A stretch of DNA of 64,000 nt, from positions 3,224,001 to 3,288,000 of the forward strand of contig NZ_CP037993.1 of assembly GCF_004367745.1 (NCBI RefSeq), given 5' to 3'. Below, one piece after another: positions 44,332-53,622 of the stretch. The position numbers and the translations under genes are program-made. Source of the stretch: Herbaspirillum huttiense. GTDB taxonomy: Bacteria > Pseudomonadota > Gammaproteobacteria > Burkholderiales > Burkholderiaceae_D. The notes beneath the pieces were generated by a model. That model ran no database searches. It saw nothing but the letters and a program-made list of their open reading frames with translations, and was not told the origin of the DNA. The stretch's first letter is position 1, and every line of letters begins with the position of its first letter.

Positions 44332-47300
44332 TCAGTGGGTCACGGTCAACAGCACCTGGTCCGCACTGGAATCGCCGCTGCGCCACTCGGTCTGGGTCGC
44401 CGCCGGCGGCGCGAAGCTGGCCATGGCTTGCACCAGTTTTTCCACATCGCTGTCGTAGAGGGTGTAACCCTCGGCGGTCCTGATGCGCTCGATGTGGTTG
44501 TCGCTGCCGCTTGCACCACCGACGTACCAGTCCTTGATGGTGATCTGGTCCTGTCCGCCCAGGACGTCGATCTGCAAGTCATTGCCCACGTGCCGGAACC
44601 ACAGGCTGGTCTGCCTGATGTCGGTGAACTGCAGCGTATCCAGGTTGCCCTTGGTGGCATCGTTGTCGGCCACCAGGTCCTGGCCATCTCCGCGGCTGAA
44701 GACGTAGGTGTCGCTGCCGGCCTGGCCTACCAGCGTATCGTCGCCACGGCCGCCGGTGAGGATGTTGTTGCCGCGATTGCCGACCAGCTGGTTGTCCAGC
44801 GCATTGCCGCTGCCGTTGAGGCTGGCGTCGGTCATCTTGATCGGTGCCACCGTGATGAGCGCATTCGCGCCGTCGACATTGGCCGCGTAACGCAGCTGCT
44901 CCATGGTCAGGAAACGGCACATGTCGCTGGCATTGCCCTGCCCGGAATCGGTGATGTAGACGCCTTGGGCAACGCCCGTGGCCTCATCGCAAACCATGCC
45001 GGTCAGCGTGATCACGTGATCGCTGCGTACCGGGCTGCCGTTGTCGCCATGCCCCCACAGCCGTGACGAGCACACGCCGATGATGGCGCCGCGGCCTGCC
45101 TGCAGGGCATCCAGCAGCTTCTGCTCCTCATAGCTGGTGAACATCTGGTGGGCCACGTGATAGCTGTCCAGAATCTGGCTGCGTTCGTAGACATTTGTCC
45201 CGCCACCCATGCCGCCGGCATTCTTGGGCGTGCACCAGCCCATCTGGATCGCGCGACGCAGCACATCGGGCTCGCTGACGGACTGTCCGGCGATGGTCAG
45301 CAGGTTGGCGATGCTGGCCTCGCCACAGGTGCCATCGTAACCCGCGATATCGCCGCCCTGGTCGTAGTCGAGGTGGTAGTCATGCGGCGCGCCATAGACC
45401 AGCACCGGCTTGCCGTCCATGCTGGCGCGCTGCGGTGTGCCCGCGTCCAGCAGCACCAGATTCTCGACGTTCTCCCCGAGGGTAGTGCTGATGCGGGAGT
45501 AGACGGTATCGATACCCTCGCCTGCCAGTTCGATCACCTTGTCGCCGGGGTTGTCGATGAAATAGCTGTCGCTGCCCTTGCCCCCGATCATGGTATCGGC
45601 ACCAGTAGCGCCGTCGATGACGTTGTCCTGGCTGTTGCCCACGATGAGGTTGTCCAGGCCATTGCCACCGGCGTTGTAGTTGCCACCGTCGAGCAGATGC
45701 AGTTCTTCCACGAACTCGGTCAGCGCATAGCTGCTGCCCGCCAGCACCGTATCGTAGCCACCGTTGTCGCGCTCCAGCACCACATCGCCGGGACTGCTGA
45801 CGACGTAGGTATCGTTGCCGCTGCCGCCTTCCATGTGATCGTTGCCGGCCCCGCCATCGAGATAGTCATCGCCTCCGGCGGTGATGAGGGTATCGTCGCC
45901 GGCGCCACCATGGAGCTTGTCGTTGCCCACCACGCTGGCCGGCAATGGTTCCAGCCAGTTGGCGCGGATGTCGCTGCCAACCAGGTAATCATTGCCGTCA
46001 CCGCCGTAGAGGATGTCGTCACCATTGCCCCCGGTCAGCTGGTCGTTACCTTCTTCGCCATGGAGCTGGTCATTGCCCTCGCCGCCATAGAGCTTGTCGT
46101 TGCCGGTGCCGCCCCGGAGCTGGTCGTTGCCCCCATTGCCCATCAGGCTGTCATTGCCCGCTCCGCCGAAGATCACATCGTCGTCCGAGGGAAGGACCGT
46201 CAATCCGAACAGGGACGCGTTGCCGATATCGTTGCCCATGAGGGTGTCATCGCCATCGCCCCCATACAGTCTGTCATTGCCCCAGCCTCCGAACATGCTG
46301 TCATTGCCCGCACCGCCATCGATGAGATCGTCACCTTCGCCGCCGGAAAGCTGGTCATCGCCGTCTTCGCCATAGATCCGATCATTGCCGCCGAAGCCGT
46401 TGACGCTGTCGTTGCCATTGCCTGCCCAGAGGATGTCGGCCCCGTTGCGGCCAAAGACCTTGTCGTCGCCGTCACCGGCCAGCAGGGTGTTCAGCCGTGC
46501 CGGATCGATGCCCAGCGCGTAGTCCAGTCCGTTGTTGCCGGCGCTGAGCAGGTCGGCACCATCGGTGCCGATGAGAGTACCCGGCGCACTGCTGACGATC
46601 TTGAACTGGTTGACCCGGAAATTGATCACCCCGCCGCCGGGCAAAGACATGCTGTTGTCGTTGTCGCGCAGGGTGCGGTAGTTGCTGGGCGGGACTGGCG
46701 GATTCTCCTCGGGCGCACTGGCCTGCAAGCGCGCATTGCCGGCAGTGAAGATGCCGTAATCAGTGGCCCGCAGTGCATCGCGTTGCACTCGCTGCAGGGC
46801 ATCGGCCAGCGCGCTGATCTCGCCGGGCTGGCCGATGCCGTCCTGGTTGGCATCGGACCAGGCCATGAGGCCGGACAATTCCGCGCCACTGAGTTCTCCG
46901 TCCCGGTTGCCGTCCAACGCTGCCAGCTGAGCCGCAGTCACGCCTTGCAGGCGCGCATCGAGAATGCGCCAGCTGCGATCGCTCACCTCATTCCTGGAAT
47001 CGGCCTCGCTCACGTGGCCTTCGCTGAAGGCCTGCTGCGGCAGGAAGCTGCCCGGATCGAAGCGGCCCGCCTTGCGATAAACGGCGGGCGCATTGGAAGA
47101 ATCCTCCGGTGCGGACGCGGAGGCAGACGTTGAGGCCGATGCGCTGGCGGGTGCTGTCGTTCCGTCACGTGTGACGGTTGCGGGCAAGCTCGCCAGCGGC
47201 ATCAACACGGGGCAGTAGAGATCGATGGGACAGAGCATCACCTGGCCATCCAACAGAACGGGCACATACACAGGAACCGGCTGCCCCGTCTGCACCGACA

Positions 47301-47949
47301 CCGGGGCCGGCGCGACCGGACAGGCGGGTGCCAGCACCGCAGGGGACATGGCCAGGGGCCGCACGCTCTTGGGCGCAGGGGCTGCCGGCGACAGCGCCAC
47401 CAGCGCCGCAAGGGAGGGCGTGGAAGTGGCCGTGGCAGCGGCGGTGGCGGTGGCGGCCGGTGCGCCGGCCATCCCGGCAGCCGTGCCGCCGGCCGTCTGG
47501 GTAGATGCGACAGAGATCGCACCGGGTGTGAGCGCTGTCTTCTCGGGCAGCCCATGTGCCACTGCAGCCTCAGTGACGTCCACCGATGCAAGAGATGAAG
47601 GCGGCGGCGGCAGCGGTCTGGACTCGCCGGGCATCGGGCCAGGGCTCCTGCCCGCAGCCTTGCTCGCAGCAAGCGGCGCGGAAGTGCTGCCCGTGCTCGT
47701 CGCGGAAAATGCCGCCCACAGCAAGCTGTGCGATGGCAGACCAGCGTTGTCCGATCCCCTGACGGCGAACTCGGCCGGGCTCAGCGCCACGGCTTCCGCC
47801 TTCTTCGCCATGGGCGGTCCGCCAGCGCCAAGGAGAACCGCTGGCGCTGCCGCCCGCGTCTTGCCGGACAGGTGCGCCAGCAGCTTCTCAGGCGTCACCA
47901 GCGTGATGACAGGCAGGATATCCTTGCGGTGTTCGTTTATTGTTTTCAT
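44332..47949 (-). CDS. RTX protein with embedded C39-like cysteine peptidase domain
   Basis: A 1205-residue secreted protein. Layout: N-terminal Ala/Pro/Val-rich low-complexity region (to about 310); EF-hand-like segment LDGNRDGELSGAEL (about 350-385); long block of GGxGxDxxx calcium-binding nonapeptide repeats (about 490-717); an adhesion-like TLGENVENLVLLDAG segment; a papain-like C39 domain (about 850-1030) with Cys875 in GTCGEASIAN, His978 in DHVITLTG and Asp1001 in ITDSGQG, a full triad; a second short RTX block (GGRGDDTLVGQAGSD) and a C-terminal RTX tail ending VEKLVQAMASF, likely the secretion signal. No Sec signal. The three export genes follow directly. Confidence 0.9.
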   Translation of the reverse strand: MKTINEHRKDILPVITLVTPEKLLAHLSGKTRAAAPAVLLGAGGPPMAKKAEAVALSPAEFAVRGSDNAGLPSHSLLWAAFSATSTGSTSAPLAASKAAGRSPGPMPGESRPLPPPPSSLASVDVTEAAVAHGLPEKTALTPGAISVASTQTAGGTAAGMAGAPAATATAAATATSTPSLAALVALSPAAPAPKSVRPLAMSPAVLAPACPVAPAPVSVQTGQPVPVYVPVLLDGQVMLCPIDLYCPVLMPLASLPATVTRDGTTAPASASASTSASASAPEDSSNAPAVYRKAGRFDPGSFLPQQAFSEGHVSEADSRNEVSDRSWRILDARLQGVTAAQLAALDGNRDGELSGAELSGLMAWSDANQDGIGQPGEISALADALQRVQRDALRATDYGIFTAGNARLQASAPEENPPVPPSNYRTLRDNDNSMSLPGGGVINFRVNQFKIVSSAPGTLIGTDGADLLSAGNNGLDYALGIDPARLNTLLAGDGDDKVFGRNGADILWAGNGNDSVNGFGGNDRIYGEDGDDQLSGGEGDDLIDGGAGNDSMFGGWGNDRLYGGDGDDTLMGNDIGNASLFGLTVLPSDDDVIFGGAGNDSLMGNGGNDQLRGGTGNDKLYGGEGNDQLHGEEGNDQLTGGNGDDILYGGDGNDYLVGSDIRANWLEPLPASVVGNDKLHGGAGDDTLITAGGDDYLDGGAGNDHMEGGSGNDTYVVSSPGDVVLERDNGGYDTVLAGSSYALTEFVEELHLLDGGNYNAGGNGLDNLIVGNSQDNVIDGATGADTMIGGKGSDSYFIDNPGDKVIELAGEGIDTVYSRISTTLGENVENLVLLDAGTPQRASMDGKPVLVYGAPHDYHLDYDQGGDIAGYDGTCGEASIANLLTIAGQSVSEPDVLRRAIQMGWCTPKNAGGMGGGTNVYERSQILDSYHVAHQMFTSYEEQKLLDALQAGRGAIIGVCSSRLWGHGDNGSPVRSDHVITLTGMVCDEATGVAQGVYITDSGQGNASDMCRFLTMEQLRYAANVDGANALITVAPIKMTDASLNGSGNALDNQLVGNRGNNILTGGRGDDTLVGQAGSDTYVFSRGDGQDLVADNDATKGNLDTLQFTDIRQTSLWFRHVGNDLQIDVLGGQDQITIKDWYVGGASGSDNHIERIRTAEGYTLYDSDVEKLVQAMASFAPPAATQTEWRSGDSSADQVLLTVTH

Positions 47950-48730
47950 GTTGTTTTCCCTGAGCGGAGTGCAGCCGATGCGTGGAGGCGGGGCAAAACG
48001 TCCGTCTTTCCTCCCTTCGTGGTCCGGGGTGCGCAGTGACCGGCGCGGCGACATGCCGCAGCTCTGTTGTCACTGCAAGCTTGCCCTCCCCAGGGCAGCT
48101 TCCGTCGGCGGACGACACATGGTGTCAACCCGGCCACTTTTGCTGAAAGACAAAACAGTTTTGCCCCGTGGCAATTCAACCCCGGCACAGCTTCCCCGTA
48201 AATCGCACCAAAGGGCCGCCATGCCGCTGAAAATGGCGGTCCCCGCCCCATGCGGCTTGCAGGCCAAATGAAAGTTTTTTCCGCGCCGCAGCGCGCAAAG
48301 CGCCACCCCATGCGACATGCAACGCCAATCAAATAGATCAAGCGGAAACGATATGAAGATTTCTGTCCGTGGACGGCGCGCACGAAACTTCACCTAGGTA
48401 CAGAACGAAGCGAGCATATTTTCATTTTTGAGACACATCGCCGCGCTACCACGAATGCTCTGCCCGCCGCAATACTCCAGAATCCCAATGTGACGAATGC
48501 GCCCTTGTGCTTTACCCTGCGATTCAGTAGATTGGCGAAAAAAATGAAAGTCCGAGAGCCACCCTCGAAGGTGCTCCGAGACAACGGAGACGGAAATCAA
48601 TCACCCTGCCCCTCGCCGCCCGCAGACCTGGTTTGCGGCGCCGATGAGCGTCTTGCTTGCCGTTTCCGGATGTTTGACAGGCTGGTGCGAAATTTGCATC
48701 GTCTGACACAAAACAACAGGAGCCCGCGCC
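47950..48730. promoter_or_regulatory. Long intergenic control region RTX gene / AraC gene
   Basis: 781 bp with no supportable gene. It contains a 13-bp palindrome CAAAAC A GTTTTG at 48151-48163, about 200 bp from the RTX start, and several AT-rich tracts. On the plus strand TTGACA (48674-48679) with a 17-bp spacer and CATCGT (48697-48702) is a promoter candidate for the AraC gene. The length fits regulated expression of the RTX operon. Confidence 0.45.
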
Positions 48731-49717
48731 ATGCATGCCGACCATTTTTCCGTTCATGCCGAACAGTTTTCGGATGTGGACCAGCAAGCCAGTACGCTCA
48801 CCGGATGGGAGCAGGAGTACCAGCAACTGGGCAGTGGCCGTTTCGTCGGCGCACTGGCCATGGTGCAGACCGACGAGTTCTGCTTCATCCGCGAGACCAC
48901 CAACACCGCCCTGCACGAACGCATCGTGCCGCCGCCCGAGCAGATGGTCATCGGCATCTGCAACACCAGTGCCCAAGGCCACCTGCTCAACGGCCGGCCG
49001 CTCACGCAGGACCAGTTGATCGTGCTCGATGGCAGCCGGGCGCACCACATCCGCACCACCGGTCCGATCGAATTGCTGGGCATCTCGGTGCAGCGCGAGC
49101 TGTTCCTGTCGCAGCTGCACGAGCAGGATGAAGCCAGCGTGCGCAAATGGCTGGACCTGTCCGTGCTGCAGCTCGACGCAGCCACGGCGGGCATGCTGCG
49201 CCATTACTTCTCGGTCGCCTTCGATCTCCTCAACACGCCAGCGGGCAAGGCCACTCGGCCGATCAGCCCGCGTGCGCTGGCTTCCACCGCCATCAGCAAC
49301 GTGGCGCTGGCGCTCTCGCTGAACCAGGGCCATCACGAACTCGAATCGACCCTGCCCTCGCGCCAACGCCGCGAACGCATCGTGCAGAACGCCATCGACT
49401 ACATGCGCACGCATGCGGGCGAGGAGATCGGCATCCTCGATGTGTGCCGCGCCACCCACGTGAGCCGCCGCACCCTGCAATACTGTTTCGAGGAGCGGCT
49501 CGACATCTCGCCGCTGCAGTACCTCAAGGCGCTGCGCCTGAACGCGGCGCATCGCGAAATCAAGCGGCGCAGTGGCGAAGAACGCGGCCACGACACCATC
49601 GGCAACCTGGCCGCCCTGTGCGGTTTCAATCATCCCAGCCGCTTCGCCTCGGAATACAAGAAGATGTTCGGCGTCCTGCCTTCGGAAACGGTCATCAAAA
49701 CGGCTGCACAATCCTGA
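48731..49717 (+). CDS. AraC-family transcriptional regulator
   Basis: A 328-residue regulator with an N-terminal ligand domain and a C-terminal double helix-turn-helix (about 220-325: IGILDVCRATHVSRRTLQYCFEE; NLAALCGFNHPSRFASEYKKMFG). The overall pattern resembles EutR/FeaR-type AraC proteins that answer to amines. It stands upstream of the DUF1329 operon on the same strand and about 9 kb from the amine oxidase genes, so it may control either; the amine link is inference. A stem-loop follows its stop. Confidence 0.88.
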   Translation: MHADHFSVHAEQFSDVDQQASTLTGWEQEYQQLGSGRFVGALAMVQTDEFCFIRETTNTALHERIVPPPEQMVIGICNTSAQGHLLNGRPLTQDQLIVLDGSRAHHIRTTGPIELLGISVQRELFLSQLHEQDEASVRKWLDLSVLQLDAATAGMLRHYFSVAFDLLNTPAGKATRPISPRALASTAISNVALALSLNQGHHELESTLPSRQRRERIVQNAIDYMRTHAGEEIGILDVCRATHVSRRTLQYCFEERLDISPLQYLKALRLNAAHREIKRRSGEERGHDTIGNLAALCGFNHPSRFASEYKKMFGVLPSETVIKTAAQS

Positions 49718-49723
49718 GTCTGC

Positions 49724-49771
49724 CGGCACAGTCCACATTGGTAACGCCGGTTACCAATACGGACTGTGCCG
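49724..49771 (+). terminator. Long near-perfect stem-loop after the AraC gene
   Basis: 22-bp arms with 20 matches around a GCCG loop; the innermost ATTGGTAAC / GTTACCAAT is perfect. It begins 6 bp after the stop codon. No T tract follows, so it may be a terminator assisted by Rho, an mRNA stabiliser, or a DNA operator. Confidence 0.55.
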
Positions 49772-50414
49772 CTGCCCTGGGCAATTTTGGGGCAGAGGTC
49801 TAGCCATTTTTGGCAAAGCTGCCCTGTCTTGGTCCACCTCCTCCATCGTCCACTCTCATTTGCACCCGGAGCACGCATCACCATCTGCGCGTGCTCCGGG
49901 CAAGCCCGCCTCAAAATACGAGCTTTTCCCACAATAAAATCGACCAATTGGTTGATTAATATTGTTTCCGGCAACAATCCTGTTTTTGTCACTGGTCAAT
50001 TCAACGGTAAGGGAATAATCCGCTCTATTCTTCGACCCTGATCATCGTGCCGGAAAAATCAGGCAGCCTCGCCCTGCAAGCCTTTTTCACAGCCGATTGC
50101 AGCGGGTCCGTCTGGTTTTGCACCATCCCCTTCGGGCGTCCCTCCCGAAAATTGCTAAAAGCGGCTAACAGTACCGAGGTGGCCCCTTCTACATTCTCCC
50201 TCGTCCACTGCTCCCAAAAAAAACACCTATTCAGGACAACGCCATAAGCGAGTCAATTTCCCTGTGCGTCAGCGTTTTGTCAGACATGGGGCCCAGCCCG
50301 AACGGGTTGTGGCAATAGGAAAGGCCTCCACGCCTTGGGAGCGGTCCGCCATCCGGACTGCGCGGCAGCGCATCCGGCCAACGCACACCCGCATCACAAC
50401 AAGGGAGAACAGCA
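49772..50414. promoter_or_regulatory. Control region of the DUF1329 operon
   Basis: 643 bp without a gene and AT-richer than average. It holds a 12-bp-arm hairpin (49865-49876 / 49889-49900), a palindrome ACCAATTGGT at 49943-49952 and ATTGTT/AACAAT arms at 49961-49978. A ribosome site AAGGGAGAA precedes the operon's first ATG. It probably holds binding sites for the AraC regulator and a long leader. Confidence 0.45.
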
Positions 50415-51776
50415 ATGAAGGTCATCCACATGAGCGCCATGGCCCTGGCGCTGGCTGCCACGTTCGCGCAGGCCGCCACGCCCGCCGACCTCGGCGGCAG
50501 CCTCACGCCGCTGGGCGGCGAGAAAGCCGGCGGCAACGGCGTGCCGGACTGGAAGGAAGACAACGTGGTCCTGCCCGGCTGGTCCTACGGCAAGCTGCGC
50601 CGCGATTTCTTCAAGTACAAGGACGAGAAGAAAACCGAGACCATCGATGCCTCCAACGTCGACAAGTACGCCAGCAAGCTCAGCGCCGGCCAGGTCGCAC
50701 TGATCAAGCAGATCAAGGGGTACAAGATGGATGTCTATCCCAGCCACCGCTACTGCAGCGCTCCCGATTTCGTGGTGGAGAACACCAAAAAGAACACCAG
50801 CGCCAAGCTCGGTGCCGATGGCTGGAGCCTGGCCGAGGCGGTGGTGCCGGGCATTCCCTTCCCCGTACCCAAGAGCGGCGAAGAGGTCATGTACAACAGC
50901 AAGATGCGCTATCGCGGTGTGACCCTGGAATGGAAGTCCACCATCACCGCCGTCTCACCGCGCAAGGGCAGCAGCGAATGGATCAAGGCCGGGTCGCAGC
51001 AGACCATGTTCTTTCCCTGGGCCGCCAAGGGCAGCGTGAATCTCTCGACCCTGCCGCCGGTGGAGTACTACACCTACTTCGCCTACAACTCGCCCACGGC
51101 GCTGGCCGGACAAGCCTTGTCGCTGACCACCTTCCTCAACCAGGCCGGCGGCGAAACTTTTTACTATTTCCCCGGCCAGCGCCGCGTGCGCCGCATGCCC
51201 TCCTACGCCTACGACTCGCCGCAGATCGGCATGGAGAACCAGTACACGCTGGATGAGCCCATGGTCTTCAACGGCACCATCGACCGCTTCGACTGGAAGC
51301 TGGTCGGCAAGAAGGAAATGTACGTGCCGTATGGCAGCTTCGGTGCCACCGACTTCAAGGCCAAGTTCGAAGACGTGGCCGGTGACGAGTCCATCGCCGA
51401 AAGCGCCCGCCGCTACGAGCTGCACCGCGTCTGGGTGGTGGAAGCCACGGTCAAGGCCGGCGTGCGCCACCTCGCGCCCAAGCGCACTTTCTATGTTGAC
51501 GAGGACAGCTGGAACCTGGTCGCCGCCGATGATTACGACGCACAAGGCAAGCTGTGGAAGCACCGTGAAGCCTACGTGATCCCGGTCTATGAGACCGGCA
51601 GCTGCGACCAGGCCGGCTTCGCGCAATACAACCTGGCCGAAGGCCGCTACGTGTTCGACCTGCACGCGGCCGGCACCGGCAAGGACATGGCCTGGGAAGT
51701 CGACGGCAAGGGCAATCCGCGCGCCAAGGCCAGCTTCTACAGCGCCGACAACCTGCGTGCCATCAGCGATCGCTGA
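50415..51776 (+). CDS. DUF1329 domain outer-membrane-associated protein
   Basis: A 453-residue secreted protein with a Sec signal peptide (MKVIHMSAMALALAATFAQA, cleavage after QA). It matches DUF1329, whose members form an incomplete barrel related to the LolB fold and are nearly always encoded next to DUF1302 proteins. Family text includes VMYNSKMRYRGVTLEW, MPSYAYDSPQ and the C-terminal RYVFDLHAAGTGKDM. First gene of a four-gene operon (40 bp to the next). The role is probably in handling a hydrophobic compound in the periplasm, but no substrate is known. Confidence 0.88.
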   Translation: MKVIHMSAMALALAATFAQAATPADLGGSLTPLGGEKAGGNGVPDWKEDNVVLPGWSYGKLRRDFFKYKDEKKTETIDASNVDKYASKLSAGQVALIKQIKGYKMDVYPSHRYCSAPDFVVENTKKNTSAKLGADGWSLAEAVVPGIPFPVPKSGEEVMYNSKMRYRGVTLEWKSTITAVSPRKGSSEWIKAGSQQTMFFPWAAKGSVNLSTLPPVEYYTYFAYNSPTALAGQALSLTTFLNQAGGETFYYFPGQRRVRRMPSYAYDSPQIGMENQYTLDEPMVFNGTIDRFDWKLVGKKEMYVPYGSFGATDFKAKFEDVAGDESIAESARRYELHRVWVVEATVKAGVRHLAPKRTFYVDEDSWNLVAADDYDAQGKLWKHREAYVIPVYETGSCDQAGFAQYNLAEGRYVFDLHAAGTGKDMAWEVDGKGNPRAKASFYSADNLRAISDR

Positions 51777-51816
51777 GCGGTCCTGAGACGGCATCCGCAA
51801 CGGGAGAGGAACAACA

Positions 51817-53508
51817 ATGAAAAATCATCTGCAAACCAGGGTCATCGCATTGGCCGCCGCCACGCTGTGCAGCGGCGCGGCACAGGCCATCACCTTCGAG
51901 GGTGAGACGGTGTCCGGCAATTTCGATTCGACAGTCTCGCTGGGTGTGGGCGTGCGCGCCAGCAAGCAATCCTGCGGCCTGATCATCGGCAGCAGCGGCG
52001 GCAGTGCAGCGGCCGCCTCCGGCCCCAGTGCGCCGGGTGGCTGTGCCGATGCACTGTCATCGCTCAACGACCAGGGCGACCTGAACTACAACCGGGGCGA
52101 CCGCTTCACCACCTATCTCAAAGGCACCCATGAGCTTTTGCTCAACATGCCGGAAGACGTGAAATTCCTGGGCCGCGTGAGCTGGCTGCGCGATTACTCG
52201 GCCACTCGCAGCACCGGCAACATCAGCGGAGCGAATACCACCGGCCGCGCGCTGTCGGATGACGCCACCAATGAATTGCATTCCAAGGTGCGCCTGCTGG
52301 ACCTGTGGGTCAGCAAGTCCTTCGACCTGGGCGAGGAACGCGCCCGCATCCGCGTCGGCAATCAGGTGGTGAACTGGGGCGAGAGCCTGTTCATCGCGGG
52401 CGGCATCAACCAGACCAATGCCATCGACCTGATGCGCCTGTCCAATCCGGGCACGCAGTTGAAGGAAGCCATCCTGCCCGCCCCGATGGTCAACTTCGCC
52501 ACCGGCCTGGGCCGTGGCTTCTCGGTGGAAACCTATGTGCAGCAAGGCTGGGAAAGCAATTATTTCCCGCCCGTGGGCAGCTACTGGTCGACCGCCACCG
52601 TGGGCAGCGGCGCCGATGCGCTGGGTGTGCCGGTCACCGGACGTCCGCGCTCCACCGGCCAGTACGGGGTGGCACTGCGCTATACGCCGCCGGGTGCCGA
52701 TGTGAACTTCGGCCTGTACGTGATGAATTACCACGACAAATCGCCCGTGCTGTCGACCGCCAATACCGCCAGCGGCCTGGGCTATTCCTATCTGGAAGAC
52801 CGCAAGATGGTCGGCCTCTCGGCCAATTTCCCGCTGGGCAACTGGGCCATCGGCACGGAACTGTCGTATCGGCCGAAGGATGCGGTCTCGCTCAACGGTT
52901 CGGTGCAGAACGCCAATGGCGGCCTGTGCCAGACCAATGGCAAATGCTACATCGAGACCGAGAAATACCAGCTGGCCATCACCGGCATGCTCAGCCTGAC
53001 CCCCAGCGAACACGGTGCCGTGCTCAAAACCCTGGGGGCTGATACCGCCACGCTGATGGTGGAAGCGGTGGCCATCAAGTATCCCAACCTGAAGAACGCG
53101 TATGGCGGGATTCCGGTCGCTGCGGGCCTGTGGGGCTGGGGCTATGACACCACCGCCAATGCCAGCAACACGCTGGCCAATGGCGGCAATACATCCGGCG
53201 TGGGCAGCGCGACTTCGTATGGCTACAACTTCGACTTCAGCTGGGTCTACGATGGTTCGGTGATCCCGGGCTGGCAGGTCATCCCCGAGATCTACTTCTT
53301 CCATGCCGTGAAGGGCCGCACGCCCAATGCCACGGCGACTTTCATGGAAGGCGCGAAGATGGCCAACTTCACAGTGACCTTCACCCAGAACCCGGCCAAG
53401 TGGCAGGTGGCGCTGAACTTCGCCAAGTTCTGGGGCGGAGCCAGCGTGTTCGATCAACCGCTGCGTGACCGCAGCTTCTATGGCATGACCATCAGCCGCA
53501 ACTTCTGA
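51817..53508 (+). CDS. DUF1302 outer-membrane barrel protein
   Basis: A 563-residue protein with a Sec signal (cleavage after AQA, about residue 24) and a beta-barrel pattern throughout, ending in an aromatic residue (TISRNF), the usual outer-membrane insertion signal. Family segments: VRVGNQVVNWGESLFIAGGIN and RLSNPGTQLKEAILPAPM. DUF1302 proteins pair with DUF1329, as here. The pair is thought to act in transport of hydrophobic molecules across the outer membrane. The next gene, an RND transporter, lies 114 bp on. Confidence 0.88.
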   Translation: MKNHLQTRVIALAAATLCSGAAQAITFEGETVSGNFDSTVSLGVGVRASKQSCGLIIGSSGGSAAAASGPSAPGGCADALSSLNDQGDLNYNRGDRFTTYLKGTHELLLNMPEDVKFLGRVSWLRDYSATRSTGNISGANTTGRALSDDATNELHSKVRLLDLWVSKSFDLGEERARIRVGNQVVNWGESLFIAGGINQTNAIDLMRLSNPGTQLKEAILPAPMVNFATGLGRGFSVETYVQQGWESNYFPPVGSYWSTATVGSGADALGVPVTGRPRSTGQYGVALRYTPPGADVNFGLYVMNYHDKSPVLSTANTASGLGYSYLEDRKMVGLSANFPLGNWAIGTELSYRPKDAVSLNGSVQNANGGLCQTNGKCYIETEKYQLAITGMLSLTPSEHGAVLKTLGADTATLMVEAVAIKYPNLKNAYGGIPVAAGLWGWGYDTTANASNTLANGGNTSGVGSATSYGYNFDFSWVYDGSVIPGWQVIPEIYFFHAVKGRTPNATATFMEGAKMANFTVTFTQNPAKWQVALNFAKFWGGASVFDQPLRDRSFYGMTISRNF

Positions 53509-53622
53509 GGCAGCGCGCCCGGGCCCTCCACGGTCCGGGCGCATTGACGTGCAATCCCGTTTTGCTTGAAGCCGCCTGCGGGCGGCCCGTGTTTTTGAAC
53601 TCCGACCCGAGACCACCGCACC

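Noticed and set aside
45800-46480. Array of short DNA repeats that could be mistaken for a CRISPR
   Set aside because: Period and content follow the coding nonapeptide GGxGxDxxx; no constant repeat with unique spacers and no cas genes.
45148-47133. 661-codon plus-strand frame opposite the RTX repeats
   Set aside because: A by-product of the periodic RTX coding repeats.
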